Positions 20,359-32,678 are shown, counted from the first letter of the stretch. The stretch: DNA of 41,605 bases from Allomyces macrogynus ATCC 38327 (GCA_000151295.1 GG745348.1:294633-336237), one strand, 5' to 3'. A program made the numbers and translations. The notes: a model not told the origin generated them from the letters alone.

Positions 20359-23300
20359 TCACTGGCCACGCAGATCCACGACCTTGATCCGGCCCTGCGT
20401 CGAGTCCACGAGCACGACATGCCCCGCGCCCGGCGCGATCCTCGCGTCCGCATTCGTATACAGCGGAATATGGTCCGGGTGCGGATGAAACGTATTCTTT
20501 TCCGGGCACTTCAGCAAAAACTCGAGCCCAGGCGGGTGCGTCAACCTGAACACGCCATACCGCGGATTATTATGCCTCGGCGACAGCACAATCGCCACGG
20601 CCTCGTCGAGCATCACCTGGTAACTGCAGTGCGTGTGCAGGTCGACCGACGACATAAAACACGTCTGCGTCGGATGCGTGTGGATCCATCCGAGCGTGAT
20701 CAAGTGGTGCGCGTCCTGGTACGCGACGAGCTCCTCCTCGTGCGTCGTCGCACACGTGTCGGACGTGGCCACCTGTTTCGGGATCAAAAGGTGCGTCGTG
20801 TACAACTGGCCGCGGAACATGGTCCCGCAGAGGATCCCGCACGTCTCGAGATTCGCCTCGGTGTTGCGCCGCGCAACGACTTCAAACTTGTCGATCAGGT
20901 CGCGCGGGATGAACATGGTGCGCAACTCGCGGTTGTTCTCGAGCCGGCCGAGCACCGTCTTGACTTCGGGTTTCTTGACGCGCGCCGGTGCGGCGGCAGG
21001 CGGAGCAGGTGCGGGGTCCGAGACCGGGTCGGGTCGCAGCGCGGCCACATGGACGGGCTTGGGCGCGAGTGGCGGCGGCGGGGTCGGGAGCGGGCGCGCT
21101 TGGAGCGTGTTCTGCAGGGTCACGGGCTTGGTTGGCAACGGCGGCGGCGCCATCATGCGCGGCGGGTTCGTGACGGGCGCTGATGCCGACGGGCGGTGCG
21201 CATGGCCCATGGCCGAGGCCACGCGCTGTGGAGCCTCCATGACCGCTGCGACAGGAGCGGGCGAAAACACGACCGGTCTCGGCGGAATTGCTGGCGGTGC
21301 CGTCGCCGAAGGCACGGGCGGCGGGTTCCACATGTTGTGCGGCAACAGACTCGACGGCTGGGCCATATCGAGTGCTGGGTACCCGACCGAGCGCGTCACG
21401 TTCGGTGCCTTGGCGGCCACGAGCGCCGCGGCCGCAGTCAAGTCGGCGGTCGCGACCGACCCGGAATCCGCTGCGACTTCCGGGAACATCGACTCGAACC
21501 GCATAATCTGGTCGTCGAGCGAGATCGTCGTTTGGCCACTCGACGCGGCGGGCTCGCCGGAGGGCGTCGCGCCCGACACGCCTGGCGTGAGCCGCAACAA
21601 CTCCTCCGTCAACTCGTTGGGCGTCCACAACGGAATCTCCATTTCAATCCCGTCGCGCACGACCTTGTCGACGCGCTGCAGCGTCACCGACGACGACGAC
21701 GTCGCATTCTCGTCGAGTTGCGGGGGGAACGCGTACGGTCCACGATCCGTCGGTGGGCCCTCGCGAATTTTGGTCCGTGCCGCAGGCTCGCTCGGCGTTG
21801 CTGTTGACGTGCCGGCGTCCGACATGGCAAATGGTGGCGGCGCTTCGGGCAGCTTCGGGAACAGCGCAAACGGATCGAGCGGTTCCTTGCTCGGCTTCTT
21901 GGTCTCGCCCGTCGTCGCGAAAGACCCAGGCCGCGGCGACGCCGTGGGCCGCGCGGAAGGGACGGGGGGCGGTGTCGGCACGGGCGCGGGTTTCGGGACC
22001 ATAACCGCCGCCATCATGCCGCTGTTCGCGTTGCGCGCCATAATCGCGGGCGGCGCGCGCTGCAGTGGCACGTGGCTCCATGACGGGCCAGAGGGGTCGA
22101 GCCCAAATGGATCCGACGCGGACGAGGCCGACGAGCCGGTGATTTTTTCGAGCTCGAGTGCAAACGACGATGGGAGCGCTCCCGTGGTTGCTGGCGCACG
22201 GCCGTCAGACAAATCGCCCAGGCCGGGGGAGTCGCTCGTGAAGTCGGGCGTGCCGGCCTTTTGCCGCTTCATCCACTGCGACCGCGCCTCGAGGAACGAC
22301 GGCCCGCCAATGTTGTCCGACGAGCCTGACGGCAGCGTCGTCACTCCCGTATCATGCTCACCGGAACTCGTACTTCCGCCAAGTTGCGGCTTCGGCGCCG
22401 TCGGCACAGGCGGTGTCGACCCCGTTGACCCCAGGAACATGGGCGATCCGGGGCGCGACAAAGAGTTGGTGCGCGAGTACCCACCCGGCGTCGGTCGTCG
22501 CGTCAACGACGGCGGCGACGGCGGCGTCGCTGGCCGCACATGCCCGTCCGCAACATGTCCGTGCGCGGGCGACTGCAGCGCGTGGATCACGGCCAGCGTG
22601 ATTTGCGGTTTCGGAAGCAGTGGCGGCGGCGCACGGCCGTCCTGCTGCACGGACACGCGCCGCGGCAACGCGGTGCTGGACTCCTTGCGCAGAGCGACGG
22701 GCGGGGTCTTGTCGACGCGCGGCGGCGGAGTCTCGGAAACGGACCGCATGCGAGCGGAGGGCACCGAAGGCGCTGCGGCGAGCAGCTGTTCAGCGGTCGT
22801 GGTCGAGAAGGAAGAGGGGTCTGACGAGGCCGACCCGGCCTGCCGCAGACGCGTTTGCTGCATCCGGTACCGTTTTTCGAGGACGGGTTTGAGCATTTCG
22901 AGCTTGTTGAGTGCTTCTTGGCAATTCTACGATTCAGCGAGGTCAGTTTGAGCGTGCGTGGTGCCGCGCGATCGCGATGGCGCGCGGATGGTAAGCAACC
23001 ACACCCACCTTTTTCAGAATCGACAAGACGACTTGGTTCGAGTGGTTGTTGAAGTCGGGATGCTTTGGCAGCTCCTCGAGGACCAAACTGCGGTTGTCAC
23101 CGACAAGAACGTGAGCCCATCACTCTCGTTTCCAGCAGCCAAAGCGATGCACTTGGAAACGTACATGGAGAAGCGCATGAACCGCTCGTAGGTGGGCTGC
23201 AGCTCACCCTCGCCCTGGTAAACGTTACCCTACGGGGGCCGATACGCGGGCGCCGCGGTGGTCAGGACGGCGAGCACGTCACGGTCGACAAAGAGGACTG

Positions 23301-23469
23301 CCAATACCTCGCGGAACAGGTTCTGCGCCGACCGAATGTACATGTTGATGTTCTGGTCCGGGTCGACGGCGATCCTCGCGCGAGCATTGAGTTCCTCGAT
23401 GGATAGGCAGACGGGCTCCTGGTCGTCGTCGTGGCCGGCGCCATTGTCGGCGCGTGGTGCGCCCGCCAT
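20359..23469 (-). CDS. AMSH-type JAMM deubiquitinase (STAMBP-like), 957 aa
   Basis: Endosome-associated zinc protease that trims K63-linked ubiquitin chains from ESCRT cargo. Exons 23469-23308, 23229-23165, 23087-23009 and 22926-20359 sum to 2874 nt. Residues about 20-125 form the MIT-like/USP8-dimerisation helical domain ('SIEELNARARIAVDPDQNIN', 'YERFMRFSILVLEELPKHPD'). The C-terminal 162 residues are the AMSH catalytic domain: Glu in 'ETCGILCG' (about 796), zinc motif 'WIHTHPTQTCFMSSVD' (HTHP at about 851), and 'DLHTHCSYQVM' that recognises K63 chains. The 650-residue middle is Pro/Ser/Ala-rich and disordered, with PPVP/PPRP stretches (SH3-like ligands) and two DPF motifs (adaptor binding). 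Human AMSH is only 424 aa, so the linker is greatly expanded. Divergent from RPB1. Confidence 0.95.
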
Positions 23470-24138
23470 GGTCGCAAAGCGTCGTGCACGTGGTCGTGGC
23501 GGTGGGTAGCACGGTGGAGCGCGAGAGTAGCAGCAGGCAACGGGAACTTGTTCGCGTCGCGGTCAAATTTACAGGCGCGAAGTTGGTGCCGATATTGCGG
23601 CTTGAGCGGCGCCCTTGCCGTCGACAGGTTCGGGAGCCGGATACGGGCGCGGGCCAGCGTGCGTGCGGGCCCAATCTGGGCGCGCGGTTGCAGCGACAAA
23701 GAGTACGAGGTAGAGAGCAAGAACGCGGGAGGAGGACGTCAAGCGTGACGTTGTCGAAGCGCAACAGGTTGGCGTCGGCTGGTCGGACTTTTGGCCAAGT
23801 CGCACGTGCACTCTATTCTGTACGTCATCAGCGCCATTCTGTCCATTCCGACCGTCATTTGCCGCTCATTCGTCGACCATGAGCAAGCCACGCCTGGCCA
23901 AGTCAGAACCGCGCCAGCGACCGCGTGCAATCCACGTGCCGCTCGCACACCACGTCCTTCTCGCCTTTCCAAGTTTTCCACGTCGTTTCCTTCCACCTGC
24001 CCAAGAGCGGTCAAACGGCGGTCAGCACCGTCGTCGTGTTCGGTCTCCTCGTCCACGGAGCGCGAGTCGTCGCCCTCGTCGCACGCTCGTCCGACACTTC
24101 CCGCAACCGCCCGCACGAACACCGTCTGACCGCCCGCC
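23470..24138. other. Divergent promoter region, AMSH / RPB1
   Basis: 669 bp between the AMSH (minus) and RPB1 (plus) start codons. Small frames inside show no family similarity. No TATA box recognised. Confidence 0.45.
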
Positions 24139-27100
24139 ATGGCCACCGCGCTCACGCACGGCTTCTCGCCGTCGGCATGCCCGCTGCGCACGGTCAAGTC
24201 GGTGCAGTTTGGCCTCTTGTCGCCCGACGAGATCGTACGTGGCCTTTGTCTTTCACCGGCAATTGGTGTCGCCCGATGTGGGGCGACGGCGGAAGTGGGG
24301 GAGCGCGGCGGCGTCGCGATGGTGGTGGTCACCGTAGTAGTGGCCAAGGCGGCCAGCGAGTCATGACGCGGTCGACGACGAGAGAGTGAGAGCGATTACC
24401 AAACCGGCCGCTCGAGCACGGCCCGATCACTCCACCATGCTCATTTTTGGCGAGCACACATCTTGCAAGATGATGCGCATGGGGAGAGTACCGCCCGGAG
24501 GCGTACAAGCGGCCTTCCGCAACGACCACCGCCTGCACTCTCTCGTCGTGGACCCGTCACCGACCACCACCACCACCACCACCGGCCCGCACCTCTCGTC
24601 AGTACACCCGTTTCCATTTCGGTTGCTGACCGTGTTGCTCTCTTTATCCCGTTCCCAGAAAAACATGTCGGTCGCAAACATCATCTACCCCGAGACCATG
24701 GAGGAGGGCAAGGACCGGCCCAAATCCGGCGGTGTGAACGACCCGCGGCTCGGCACGATCGACCGACACTTCAAGTGCGAGACGTGCCAGGGCAACATGA
24801 CCGAGTGCCCGGGCCATTTCGGGCACATTGAACTCGCGCGGCCCGTCTACCACGTCTCGTTCTTGCCGCGCGTCAAGAAGGTGCTCGAATGTGTGTGCTT
24901 TCACTGCTCGAAACTGCTCGTCGACCCCAACAACCCGCTCTTCCAAAAGGCGCGCCGCATCAAGGACCGCAACCGCCGGTTCAAGGAAGTGCACAAGCTG
25001 TGCAAGACGCGCACCGAGTGTAAAGCCGCCGACGAGCCCAAGGAGGGCGAGGACCCGGATTTGCCAGCTGGGTACATTCAGGCCTCGGGGTGCGGCGAAA
25101 AGCAGCCGGCGATCCGCAAGAAGAATTTGACACTCTACGTGCAGTTCAAGCAGGCCAACCACAACGGCGAGGTACGGTTGGTCACGGTGGTCGTTGGGAT
25201 CGCTTGATCCCACCCCGTCTTGGATCCATTGCTGACGCACGCTCCACTCAACCTGTATACAGGACGGCAAGCAGGAGGGCAAGCAGGAGCTCTCGCCATC
25301 GCAGGTACTGCAGATTCTCAAGAAGATCTCCGACGAGGACTGCGAGGCCATGGGGCTCGACCCAGTCTTTGCGCGGCCCGAGTGGATGATCCTGACCGTG
25401 TTCCCCGTGCCGCCGCCGCCCGTGCGCCCTTCTATTCTCGTCGACGGCACGTCGCGCGGCGAAGACGATTTGACGTTCAAGCTGTGCGACATTATCAAGG
25501 CCAATGCGTTCTTGCAAAAGGCCGAGGCCGACGGCGTGCCGGGCCACCGCATTAAGGACCACGAGGACCTGCTGCAGTTCCATGTCGCCACGTTTGTCGA
25601 TAACGAGATTTCGGGCATGCCGCGCGCCATGCAGCGGTCGGGCCGTCCGATCAAGGCGATTCGGTCGCGGCTCAAGGGCAAGGAAGGGCGACTGCGCGGG
25701 AACCTGATGGGCAAACGTGTCGATTTCTCGGCGCGTACCGTAATTACGGGCGACCCGAACTTGTCGATTGACCAAGTCGGTGTGCCACGGTCGATTGCGC
25801 GCAACTTGACCTATCCGGAGATTGTGACGCCCTACAACATCAACAAGCTGCAGGAGCTCGTGCATAATGGGCCGACGCAGCACCCGGGCGCCAAGTACGT
25901 GATTCGCGATAACGGCGACCGCGTCGACTTGCGGTTCATCGGCGCCAAGGGCAATTTGGGTCTGCAGTACGGGTGGATCGTGGAGCGGCACCTCGACGAC
26001 GGCGACGTGATCATCTTCAACCGGCAGCCGTCGCTGCACAAGATGTCGATGATGGGGCACAAGGTCAAGGTCATGCCCTACTCGACGTTCCGGCTCAACC
26101 TGTCGGTGACGTCGCCCTACAACGCCGATTTCGATGGCGACGAAATGAACATGCACGTGCCGCAGTCGCTCGAGGCGAAAGCCGAGATTCAGCAGCTGTG
26201 CATGGTCCCGCTGCAAATCATCTCGCCGCAGTCGAACAAGCCTGTCATGGGGATCGTGCAGGATACGCTGTGCGGCATCACCAAGTTCACGCGCCGCGAC
26301 ACGTTCATGGACAAGAACATGGTCATGAACCTGCTCATGTGGGTGCCCAACTGGGACGGGAACGTGCCGCCGCCCGCGATCATGAAGCCCAAGCCGCTCT
26401 GGACCGGCAAGCAGATCCTGTCGCTCGTGATCCCGAAGGTCAACTGCATCACGCACCACTCGACGCACCCAGACGACGAGTCGACCGATATCTCGCCGGG
26501 CGACACGCGCGTGATTGTCGAGGACGGCGAGCTGTTGGCCGGCATCGTGTGCAAGAAGACAGTCGGTGCCGCGGCCGGTGGGCTCGTGCACGTGTCGTGG
26601 ATGGAGCACGGGCCCGAGGCGGCCAAGGCGCTGCTCAACGGATGCCAGACGATTGTCAACTACTGGCTGCTGCACAACGGGTTCTCGATTGGTATCGGCG
26701 ACACGATCGCCGACGACGCGACCATGGCGCAAATCAACAAGATCATTGCCTCGGCGCGTGACACGGTCAAGCAGACGATTCACACGGCGCAGCGCGGGCA
26801 GCTCAAGGCCATGACGGGCATGACGTTGCGCGAGACGTTTGAGGCGCAAGTTAACCGCGCGCTCAACGAGGCCGTGAACAAGGCCGGGTCGGCGGCGGCC
26901 AAGTCGTTCAAGGTCTCGAACAATGTCAAGCAAATGGTCGTGTCGGGGTCGAAGGGGTCGAACATCAACATTTCGCAAATGTCGGCGTGTGTCGGGCAGC
27001 AGAACGTCGAGGGCAAGCGCATTCCGTTTGGGTTCCAGTACCGGTCGCTGCCGCACTTTGTCAAGGACGATTACTCGCCCGAGTCGCGCGGGTTCGTCGA

Positions 27101-30100
27101 AAACAGTTACCTGCGTGGCCTGTCGCCGCAAGAGTTCTTTTTCCACGCCATGGGTGGGCGTGAAGGGTTGATTGACACGGCCGTCAAGGTAAGGCTTCAG
27201 TTTGTCGTGCGCGCGTTTCTTCCTTGTTTGGCTAACGCTCGAAAGCTGACTTGTTCTCGCTTGTCATTTTTTATAGACCGCCGAAACGGGCTACATCCAG
27301 CGCCGTCTCATCAAGGCGCTCGAGGACATCATGGTCAAGTACGACGGCACGGTGCGCAACGCGCAGGGCCACATCATCCAATTTGCCTATGGCGAGGACG
27401 GCATGGACGGCACGCGCGTGGAGGCGCAGATTCTCGAGCCGCTGCGCATGAACAACCACCGGTTCGAGCGGCGGTATCGCATCGACCTGACGGACCCGGA
27501 GGGCAAGAAGGGGCTCAAGCCCGGGTCGGTCGAGTTTGGTATCCAGCAGGAAATGCAGTCGATTGAAGTGCAGCAGCTGCTTGACCAAGAGTACCGGCAA
27601 CTCGAAGAGGACCGCGAACGGCTGCGACACATTTTCCCGCGCGGCGACGCGCGGTGGCCGCTACCGGGCAACATCCAGCGCATTATCTGGAACGCGCAGA
27701 ACCTGTTCAAGATTGACAAGACCAAGCCGTCCAACTTGCATCCCGAGTATGTCGTCAACGAAGTGCGCAAGCTCTGCGACAAACTCATGGTCATTCCGGG
27801 CACCGACAAGATCTCGGTCGAGGCGCAGCGCAACGCGACGCTGCTGTCGCAGATTCTCGTGCGGTCGACGCTGGCGACTAAGCGTGTCATTGAAGAGTTC
27901 CGGCTTGACAAGCGCGCATTCGATTACGTGCTCGGCGAGATTGCAACGCGGTTTGCGCAGTCGCTCGTGCACGCCGGCGAAATGGTCGGGATTATCGCGG
28001 CGCAGTCGATTGGTGAACCGGCGACGCAAATGACGCTCAACACGTTCCATTTCGCCGGTGTCTCGTCCAAGAACGTGACGCTCGGTGTGCCGCGTCTCAA
28101 GGAAATCATCAACGTCGCCGTGAACATCAAGACGCCGTCGCTCACCGTCTACCTGAACCCGGAGATCGCCGAGAACATTGAGGAGGCCAAGCGCGTGCAG
28201 TCGGAGCTCGAGTACGCGTCGCTGCGCAAGGCCACGCTGCGCACCGAGATTTTCTACGACCCGGACCCGCGGTCGACGGTGCTCGACGAGGACAAGGAAA
28301 TGGTCGAGTCGCACTACTTGCTCGAAATGGACACGATCGCGCCGGAACAGTCTCTCAGTCCCTGGGTGCTGCGTCTCACGCTCAACTTTGGTGTGCTCGT
28401 CGACAAGGGTCTCGACGCGCAGCAGGTCGGACAAGTGATTTCGAGCCATTTCAAGGTGGGCAACGCGGCCGGGCTCGAGGTGATTGCGTCGCCCGATTTG
28501 TCGCATCCGGTTGTGCGGTGCCGCATCATCAACGGTGCACAAAAGTCGACCGACGAGGAGGAAGAGTCGGACGAGATGGTGCTGCGCAACATTGAGGAGG
28601 TGATGCTCGACAAGGTCGGCCTGCGCGGTATTCCGGGCATCCACCGCGTCTACATGAACCAGCAGAAGATGCGCAAGCTGAACTCGGCTGGCGAGTACTT
28701 TGACACCGAGGAGTGGATTCTCGAAACCGACGGCACCAACCTCAAGGAGGTCATGGCGCACCCGGACGTGCGGCCCGACACGACCTACTCGAACAACTGC
28801 ACGGAGATTCTCGACGTGCTCGGGATCGAGGCGGCGCGTGCCGCCGTGCTCAAGGAACTGCGCAACGTCATTGAGCGCGACGGTTCGTACGTCAACTACC
28901 GCCACATGGCCATGCTTGTCGACGTCATGACGTCGCGCGGCCACCTCATGTCGATTACGCGCCACGGCATCAACCGCACCGAGGCGTCGGCGCTCATGCG
29001 CTGTTCGTTTGAGGAGACGGTCGAGATTCTCGTCGACGCTGCGGGTGTCGGGTCGCTCGACGACTGCACGGGCGTCGCTGAAAACATTATTCTCGGCCAA
29101 GTTGCGCCGCTCGGCACGGGCGCATTCGAGGTGCTGCTCAACCAGGACATGTTGCGCCGCAACATGCCCGCCGACTGGGCGGGCGGGTACACGGTCTCGT
29201 CGGCCGCCGCGTCGGCCACGCCCTACCTCGGCGGATCCGCGTCGCCCGGTCGCCCCGGGTCGCCATCGTACATGATGAGCGCGTTTGGTGGGCCTGGGTC
29301 GTTCTCGCCGATGCGCAAGGAGGCTGGCGGGTGGACACCCGCACCGGCCTCGGGTGGCGTCAGCCCTGGCGGCGCCTACTCGCCCAAGAGCCCAGGCTAC
29401 ATGCCCATGTCGCCGTCGTTTGTGCCCACGTCGCCAACGTACTCGCCGACCAGCCCGTCCTTTTGTGCCGACGAGCCAAGCTACAAGCCCATGTCGCCGT
29501 CCTACNNNNNNNNNNNNNNNNNNNNNNNNNNNNNNNNNNNNNNNNNNNNNNNNNNNNNNNNNNNNNNNNNNNNNNNNNNNNNNNNNNNNNNNNNNNNNNN
29601 NNNNNACAGCCCACGAGCCGTCGTATTCGCCGACGTGAAACCTACAGCCCGACGTCGCCATCATACAGCCCCACGAGCCCGTCCTACAGTCCGACGTCGC
29701 CAAGCTACTCGCCCACGAGCCCCTCTTACTCGCCGACGAGCCCCTCTTACTCGCCGACGAGCCCCAGCTATTCGCCGACGTCGCCATCGTATTCGCCGAC
29801 GAGCCCGAGCTACAGCCCGACGAGTCCCTCGTACAGTCCGACAAGCCCGTCCTACTCGCCGACGAGCCCATCGTACTCGCCGACGTCGCCTTCCTACAGT
29901 CCGACGTCGCCCAGTTACTCGCCGACGAGCCCGAGCTACAGCCCGACGAGCCCATCCTACTCGCCCACGAGTCCCTCTTACTCGTCCACGTCGCCGTCCT
30001 ACAGCCCGACGAGCCCCAGCTACTCGCCGACGGGCGTCGGTTTTGGTGCTGCGGGCACGCCCAGCTACTCGCCGACGCAGCCCATGGGCGGGGCCTCACC

Positions 30101-30329
30101 CTCGTACTCGCCAACGAGCCCGAGTTACTCGCCAACGTCCCCGGCCTACTCGCCAACGTCACCGTCCTACAGCCCCACGTCGCCGGCCTACACGGTGCCG
30201 ACGCCCGTGTTTGGGAACGGCGCGACGCCGGCCGCGCCCAATGGCGCGCTCGGGTCGGGCGCGTACACGCCGTTCTCGTATGGGACGGGCGCGTCGCCCA
30301 ATGGGCAGCCGCCAAACGGGCAGCGCTGA
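24139..30329 (+). CDS. RPB1: RNA polymerase II largest subunit RPB1 (CTD gap)
   Basis: Catalytic subunit of nuclear RNA polymerase II. Exons 24139-24234, 24659-25171, 25263-27188 and 27277-30329 are all joined in phase 0; about 1,830 aa plus the gap. The start [20 protein letters not shown] matches the family 'SACPLRTIK'. Clamp zinc ligands lie in '[17 protein letters not shown]' (72-88), the active-site M2+ motif is [10 protein letters not shown] (Asp about 492/494/496), and trigger-loop/bridge-helix regions include '[20 protein letters not shown]' and '[20 protein letters not shown]'. The CTD begins about 29370 with degenerate heptads, is cut by 100 N (29506-29605), and resumes with perfect YSPTSPS repeats. 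The frame differs across the gap because 100 N is a placeholder. The tail ends '[10 protein letters not shown]', not the acidic tip of the human protein. Confidence 0.97.
24235..24658 (+). other. RPB1 intron 1 (424 nt, unusually long)
   Basis: GTACGTGG donor and TTCCCAG acceptor, joining 'LLSPDEI' to '[12 protein letters not shown]' in phase 0 as in other RPB1 proteins. Far longer than every other intron in the window. Contains an (ACC)7 tract. Confidence 0.85.
24563..24583 (+). repeat. (ACC)7 microsatellite in RPB1 intron 1
   Basis: Seven perfect ACC units. Confidence 0.9.
29506..29605. other. Assembly gap (100 N) in RPB1 CTD
   Basis: Exactly 100 N, a conventional placeholder for unknown length, inside a 21-nt coding repeat that assemblers commonly collapse. 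The 37 bases after the gap (29606-29642) look like damaged heptad codons with missing bases, i.e. low-quality contig end. Confidence 0.95.
29643..30200 (+). repeat. RPB1 CTD heptad repeat array
   Basis: 21-nt coding repeat. Sixteen consecutive YSPTSPS heptads from 29643, then YSSTSPS and YSPTSPS, then a non-heptad insert ([10 protein letters not shown] ... PMGGASPS) and four more heptads ending YSPTSPA. Synonymous codons (TCG/AGC/TCC, CCG/CCC) vary between units, so the repeats are old rather than freshly amplified. Ser2, Ser5 and Ser7 phosphorylation sites are all present. Confidence 0.95.
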
Positions 30330-31285
30330 GCGGGATTGGGGGGGTGGAGAAGGGAGGGAAGACGCAAGGGCGCGCGCTGTCGAGGTGGAGGTTGCTGGTG
30401 GAGCCGCTCGTAGTCGTTAGGTAGCCGCTGTTTTTTGTTTGTGTGCCGTCGGATTGACGTTGGTTGGCCGGTTTGGTAGTCATAACGCCGTCACTTGGGT
30501 TATTGTCGCACCAGGTGGAGACGAGGATGATGGATCATGGAAATGCATGCCGCGTTGGTGCGAACGTATCGAATGTGATCTGTTAGGCCCTCTTGTCACT
30601 TGTCAGCACAACATTCCTTTTGGTTTGGATGCGCCGTTCACTTGATGAGCGTTCCACTGCACCGCCGTCCAAAACAATACAAACCCCGTCCCTCTTCCAC
30701 GCCCAAGTCCCATTCAGGAACAGCCAAATTGTTGACGGGAGCGACGAGAAAAACCGGTTGCAGCATGACCGCGACGATCCACGGCAACAAGTCCACAACA
30801 ACCAATGGCGCGTACCGGATCAACGCGTCTCGACCTGTCTGCTTCAATCGCCTGTCCCATTGACGGGCGCCGAGCGCGACGTGACAAAACCTCCTTTCCA
30901 TGCCATGGATTTCATCGCCGGCACCACGTACTTCGCCCAGGTCGATATCTCGAAAAGAACACATCCCTATGCAGGCCCCAGACAGGGCAAGGAGTGTCAG
31001 CTTGGCGGGCTGAAGGGCCAGCCAGCATGGAAGGCGTGGTTCGTGCCTGCGCCGAGAGCGCTAAACAACCTGCGGTCACATCGGCATGCGGTCGCCTGGT
31101 CCGGGCGAAACGTTGAGTGCACTCACGGGCCTGCATCGCTGCCAAGGAAACGCTTCACTGGTTCTCTCTCCTCAGCGCGCTTTCGGACTCTCCATCGCTT
31201 GCGTCCCGACTCAGGCGAGACCGAGTGAATTACGGATCACTTGGATGTCAATGCAATTTCAATTCAAGATGGCAGAGGATCTGAC
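30330..31285. other. RPB1 3' flank, no gene seen
   Basis: RPB1 3' UTR and about 900 bp of sequence with short frames on both strands lacking any recognised domain. Base composition drops in GC relative to RPB1. Start of the decayed region. Confidence 0.4.
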
Positions 31286-31573
31286 ATGACGGCCGGCTTC
31301 CACCAGATTCCCGACAGCGGTTCACTTTCCTCTCGCCCCGATCGAAATACACCAGTCGCGACACGACGATGGTTCCAACACGTTCGAGTCGTGGTAGCGA
31401 GCAAAACGACACTACAACGGGTCTGCTGTCAGCCCCTGTATCGCAGCGCCCCTCCAAAAAACTGCAGGAAGCCCACCGGCATCGGTCATGTCGTTTTCGT
31501 GGTCTTCCCTGTGTTTCTTTGGCTCTGGGTCAAAGGCAAGCAAGTATTTGACCACGAGGGGAAGGCGGAGTAA
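31286..31573 (+). pseudogene. Small single-TM peptide gene, copy A (frame-scrambled)
   Basis: Open frame MTAGFHQIPDSG...FDHEGKAE (95 aa). The N-terminus resembles copy B (MTRAGSYQTLDG). The C-terminus has the family TM segment 'GIGHVVFVVFPVFLWLWVKG' and a short charged tail. The middle is homologous to copies B and C only in another frame ('SEQNDTTTGLLSAPVSQRPS' at about 31390-31450), so two compensating indels have scrambled it. Family unknown; a tail-anchored or single-pass membrane peptide is suggested by the C-terminal helix. Confidence 0.55.
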
Positions 31574-31889
31574 TTTATTTTGGCGGTTCGCACAATTCAA
31601 TTTGCGTCAGTGAGCAGCAGTCAGCAGCAGCCATGCAACGTCAGTACGGCCTTGATCGGGACGGGGCACTTCGACGAGGTGTTCAAATGCAATGGAGTGT
31701 AGGGATAAAAACACGCACGGCATGCTGTAAAGGAGCGCGAGGATGAACACATCAAACTGCTAGAACATATTGTCACCACGTTGACCACACTGGGGATCCA
31801 CACGGGCGTTGTTGTGGATGCGGATCAGTGACTGACGTTTATGGACAGGGGGCAAGGAAAAGTTAAGCGTGCGCAGGAACCAGGTACGA

Positions 31890-32270
31890 TTATTCGACAA
31901 TTGTTTTGTGGAGAAGATCAGGCGCACTGAACACGCTCCCGTCCAGGTCCCGCCCACCGAAATCGAGGCCTGGATCCTCAAAATCCACAATGTTCTAAAT
32001 GTGGTCGTCGTTCCCGTCCCTGCCATCGATGAGCAGCAACTGCCATGTGCCGCGGTCGCGTCGTGATCCAAACGATACTCACCGACCTGGTCGCGCACCA
32101 GGCACTCAAAATCATCACCGACGCGGTTGCACAGGATTTTTGCGCTGCCCAAGCACTTGACGGGCTGTGGAAGCGTCAAAATATTCCTGCATCCGGCACC
32201 AACGGCACCATTGTTGTTGCTCCTACTATCAATGCTGCGGTTGTTCCTGCTCATACGACAGTCGGCGGCG
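31890..32270 (+). pseudogene. AMP-forming acyl-CoA synthetase/4CL-like C-terminal fragment 1
   Basis: Contains the C-terminal hinge and subdomain of an AMP-binding ligase: 'VEKIRRTEHAPVQVPPTEIE' and 'LNVVVVPVPAIDEQQLPCAA' (about 31905-32060), then a stop and frame change; 'LTDLVAHQALKIITDAVAQD' follows in another frame. No adenylation core precedes it. Homologous to fragment 2 at 33.6 kb. Confidence 0.7.
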
Positions 32271-32588
32271 AATGATGCTCATCACGCCAGCAGCACGCAC
32301 AATGGGAAATGATACAAGTTGATGTCGGCTGCCACTGATGACTGGCGCCATGAGCGCCACAACCTGTGCCACGTCCTGCATCGTAAACGTGGTTTTGTTC
32401 ATGTCACAAGATCGAAAGAAAAAACGTGCAACCAGAGGAGAGCGCACCGCACAAAGCCTGCAGGTCAGCCAGAATGGAATGCGGTTCGTTTCTGCGGTCT
32501 TGCCACCATTGCGGTTCGTTGCCAAGCCAAGTGAAGCTGGTGAAGCTAAGTAGCGCGTCATTGTCGTGCAAAGATTTAAATAGCCTGC
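32271..32588. other. Intergenic, decayed region
   Basis: About 320 bp with no recognisable coding or RNA element. Confidence 0.35.
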
Positions 32589-32678
32589 GATTGGCCGCCC
32601 TGAATCTCTCCCTTCGACACGCTCAACCCTCTGTGATCGGCCGCCCTTCCGATTCTCCTTTCCACACGCTCAACCCTC
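32589..32678 (+). repeat. Imperfect 45-bp tandem duplication
   Basis: Two copies starting GATTGGCCGCCCT and GATCGGCCGCCCT, both ending ACACGCTCAACCCTC, with a few mismatches and small indels. Located just upstream of copy B of the small TM peptide gene, near a TTTAAATA stretch. Confidence 0.75.

Noticed and set aside
20633..22951. Open frame of about 770 codons antisense to AMSH
   Set aside because: Mirror of the Pro/Ser/Ala-rich AMSH linker; Gly/Ala/Thr-rich with no motif.
27661..30483. Open frame of about 940 codons antisense to RPB1
   Set aside because: Runs opposite the RPB1 exon and its CTD repeat; low-complexity, no domain. It is a by-product of GC-rich codon usage.
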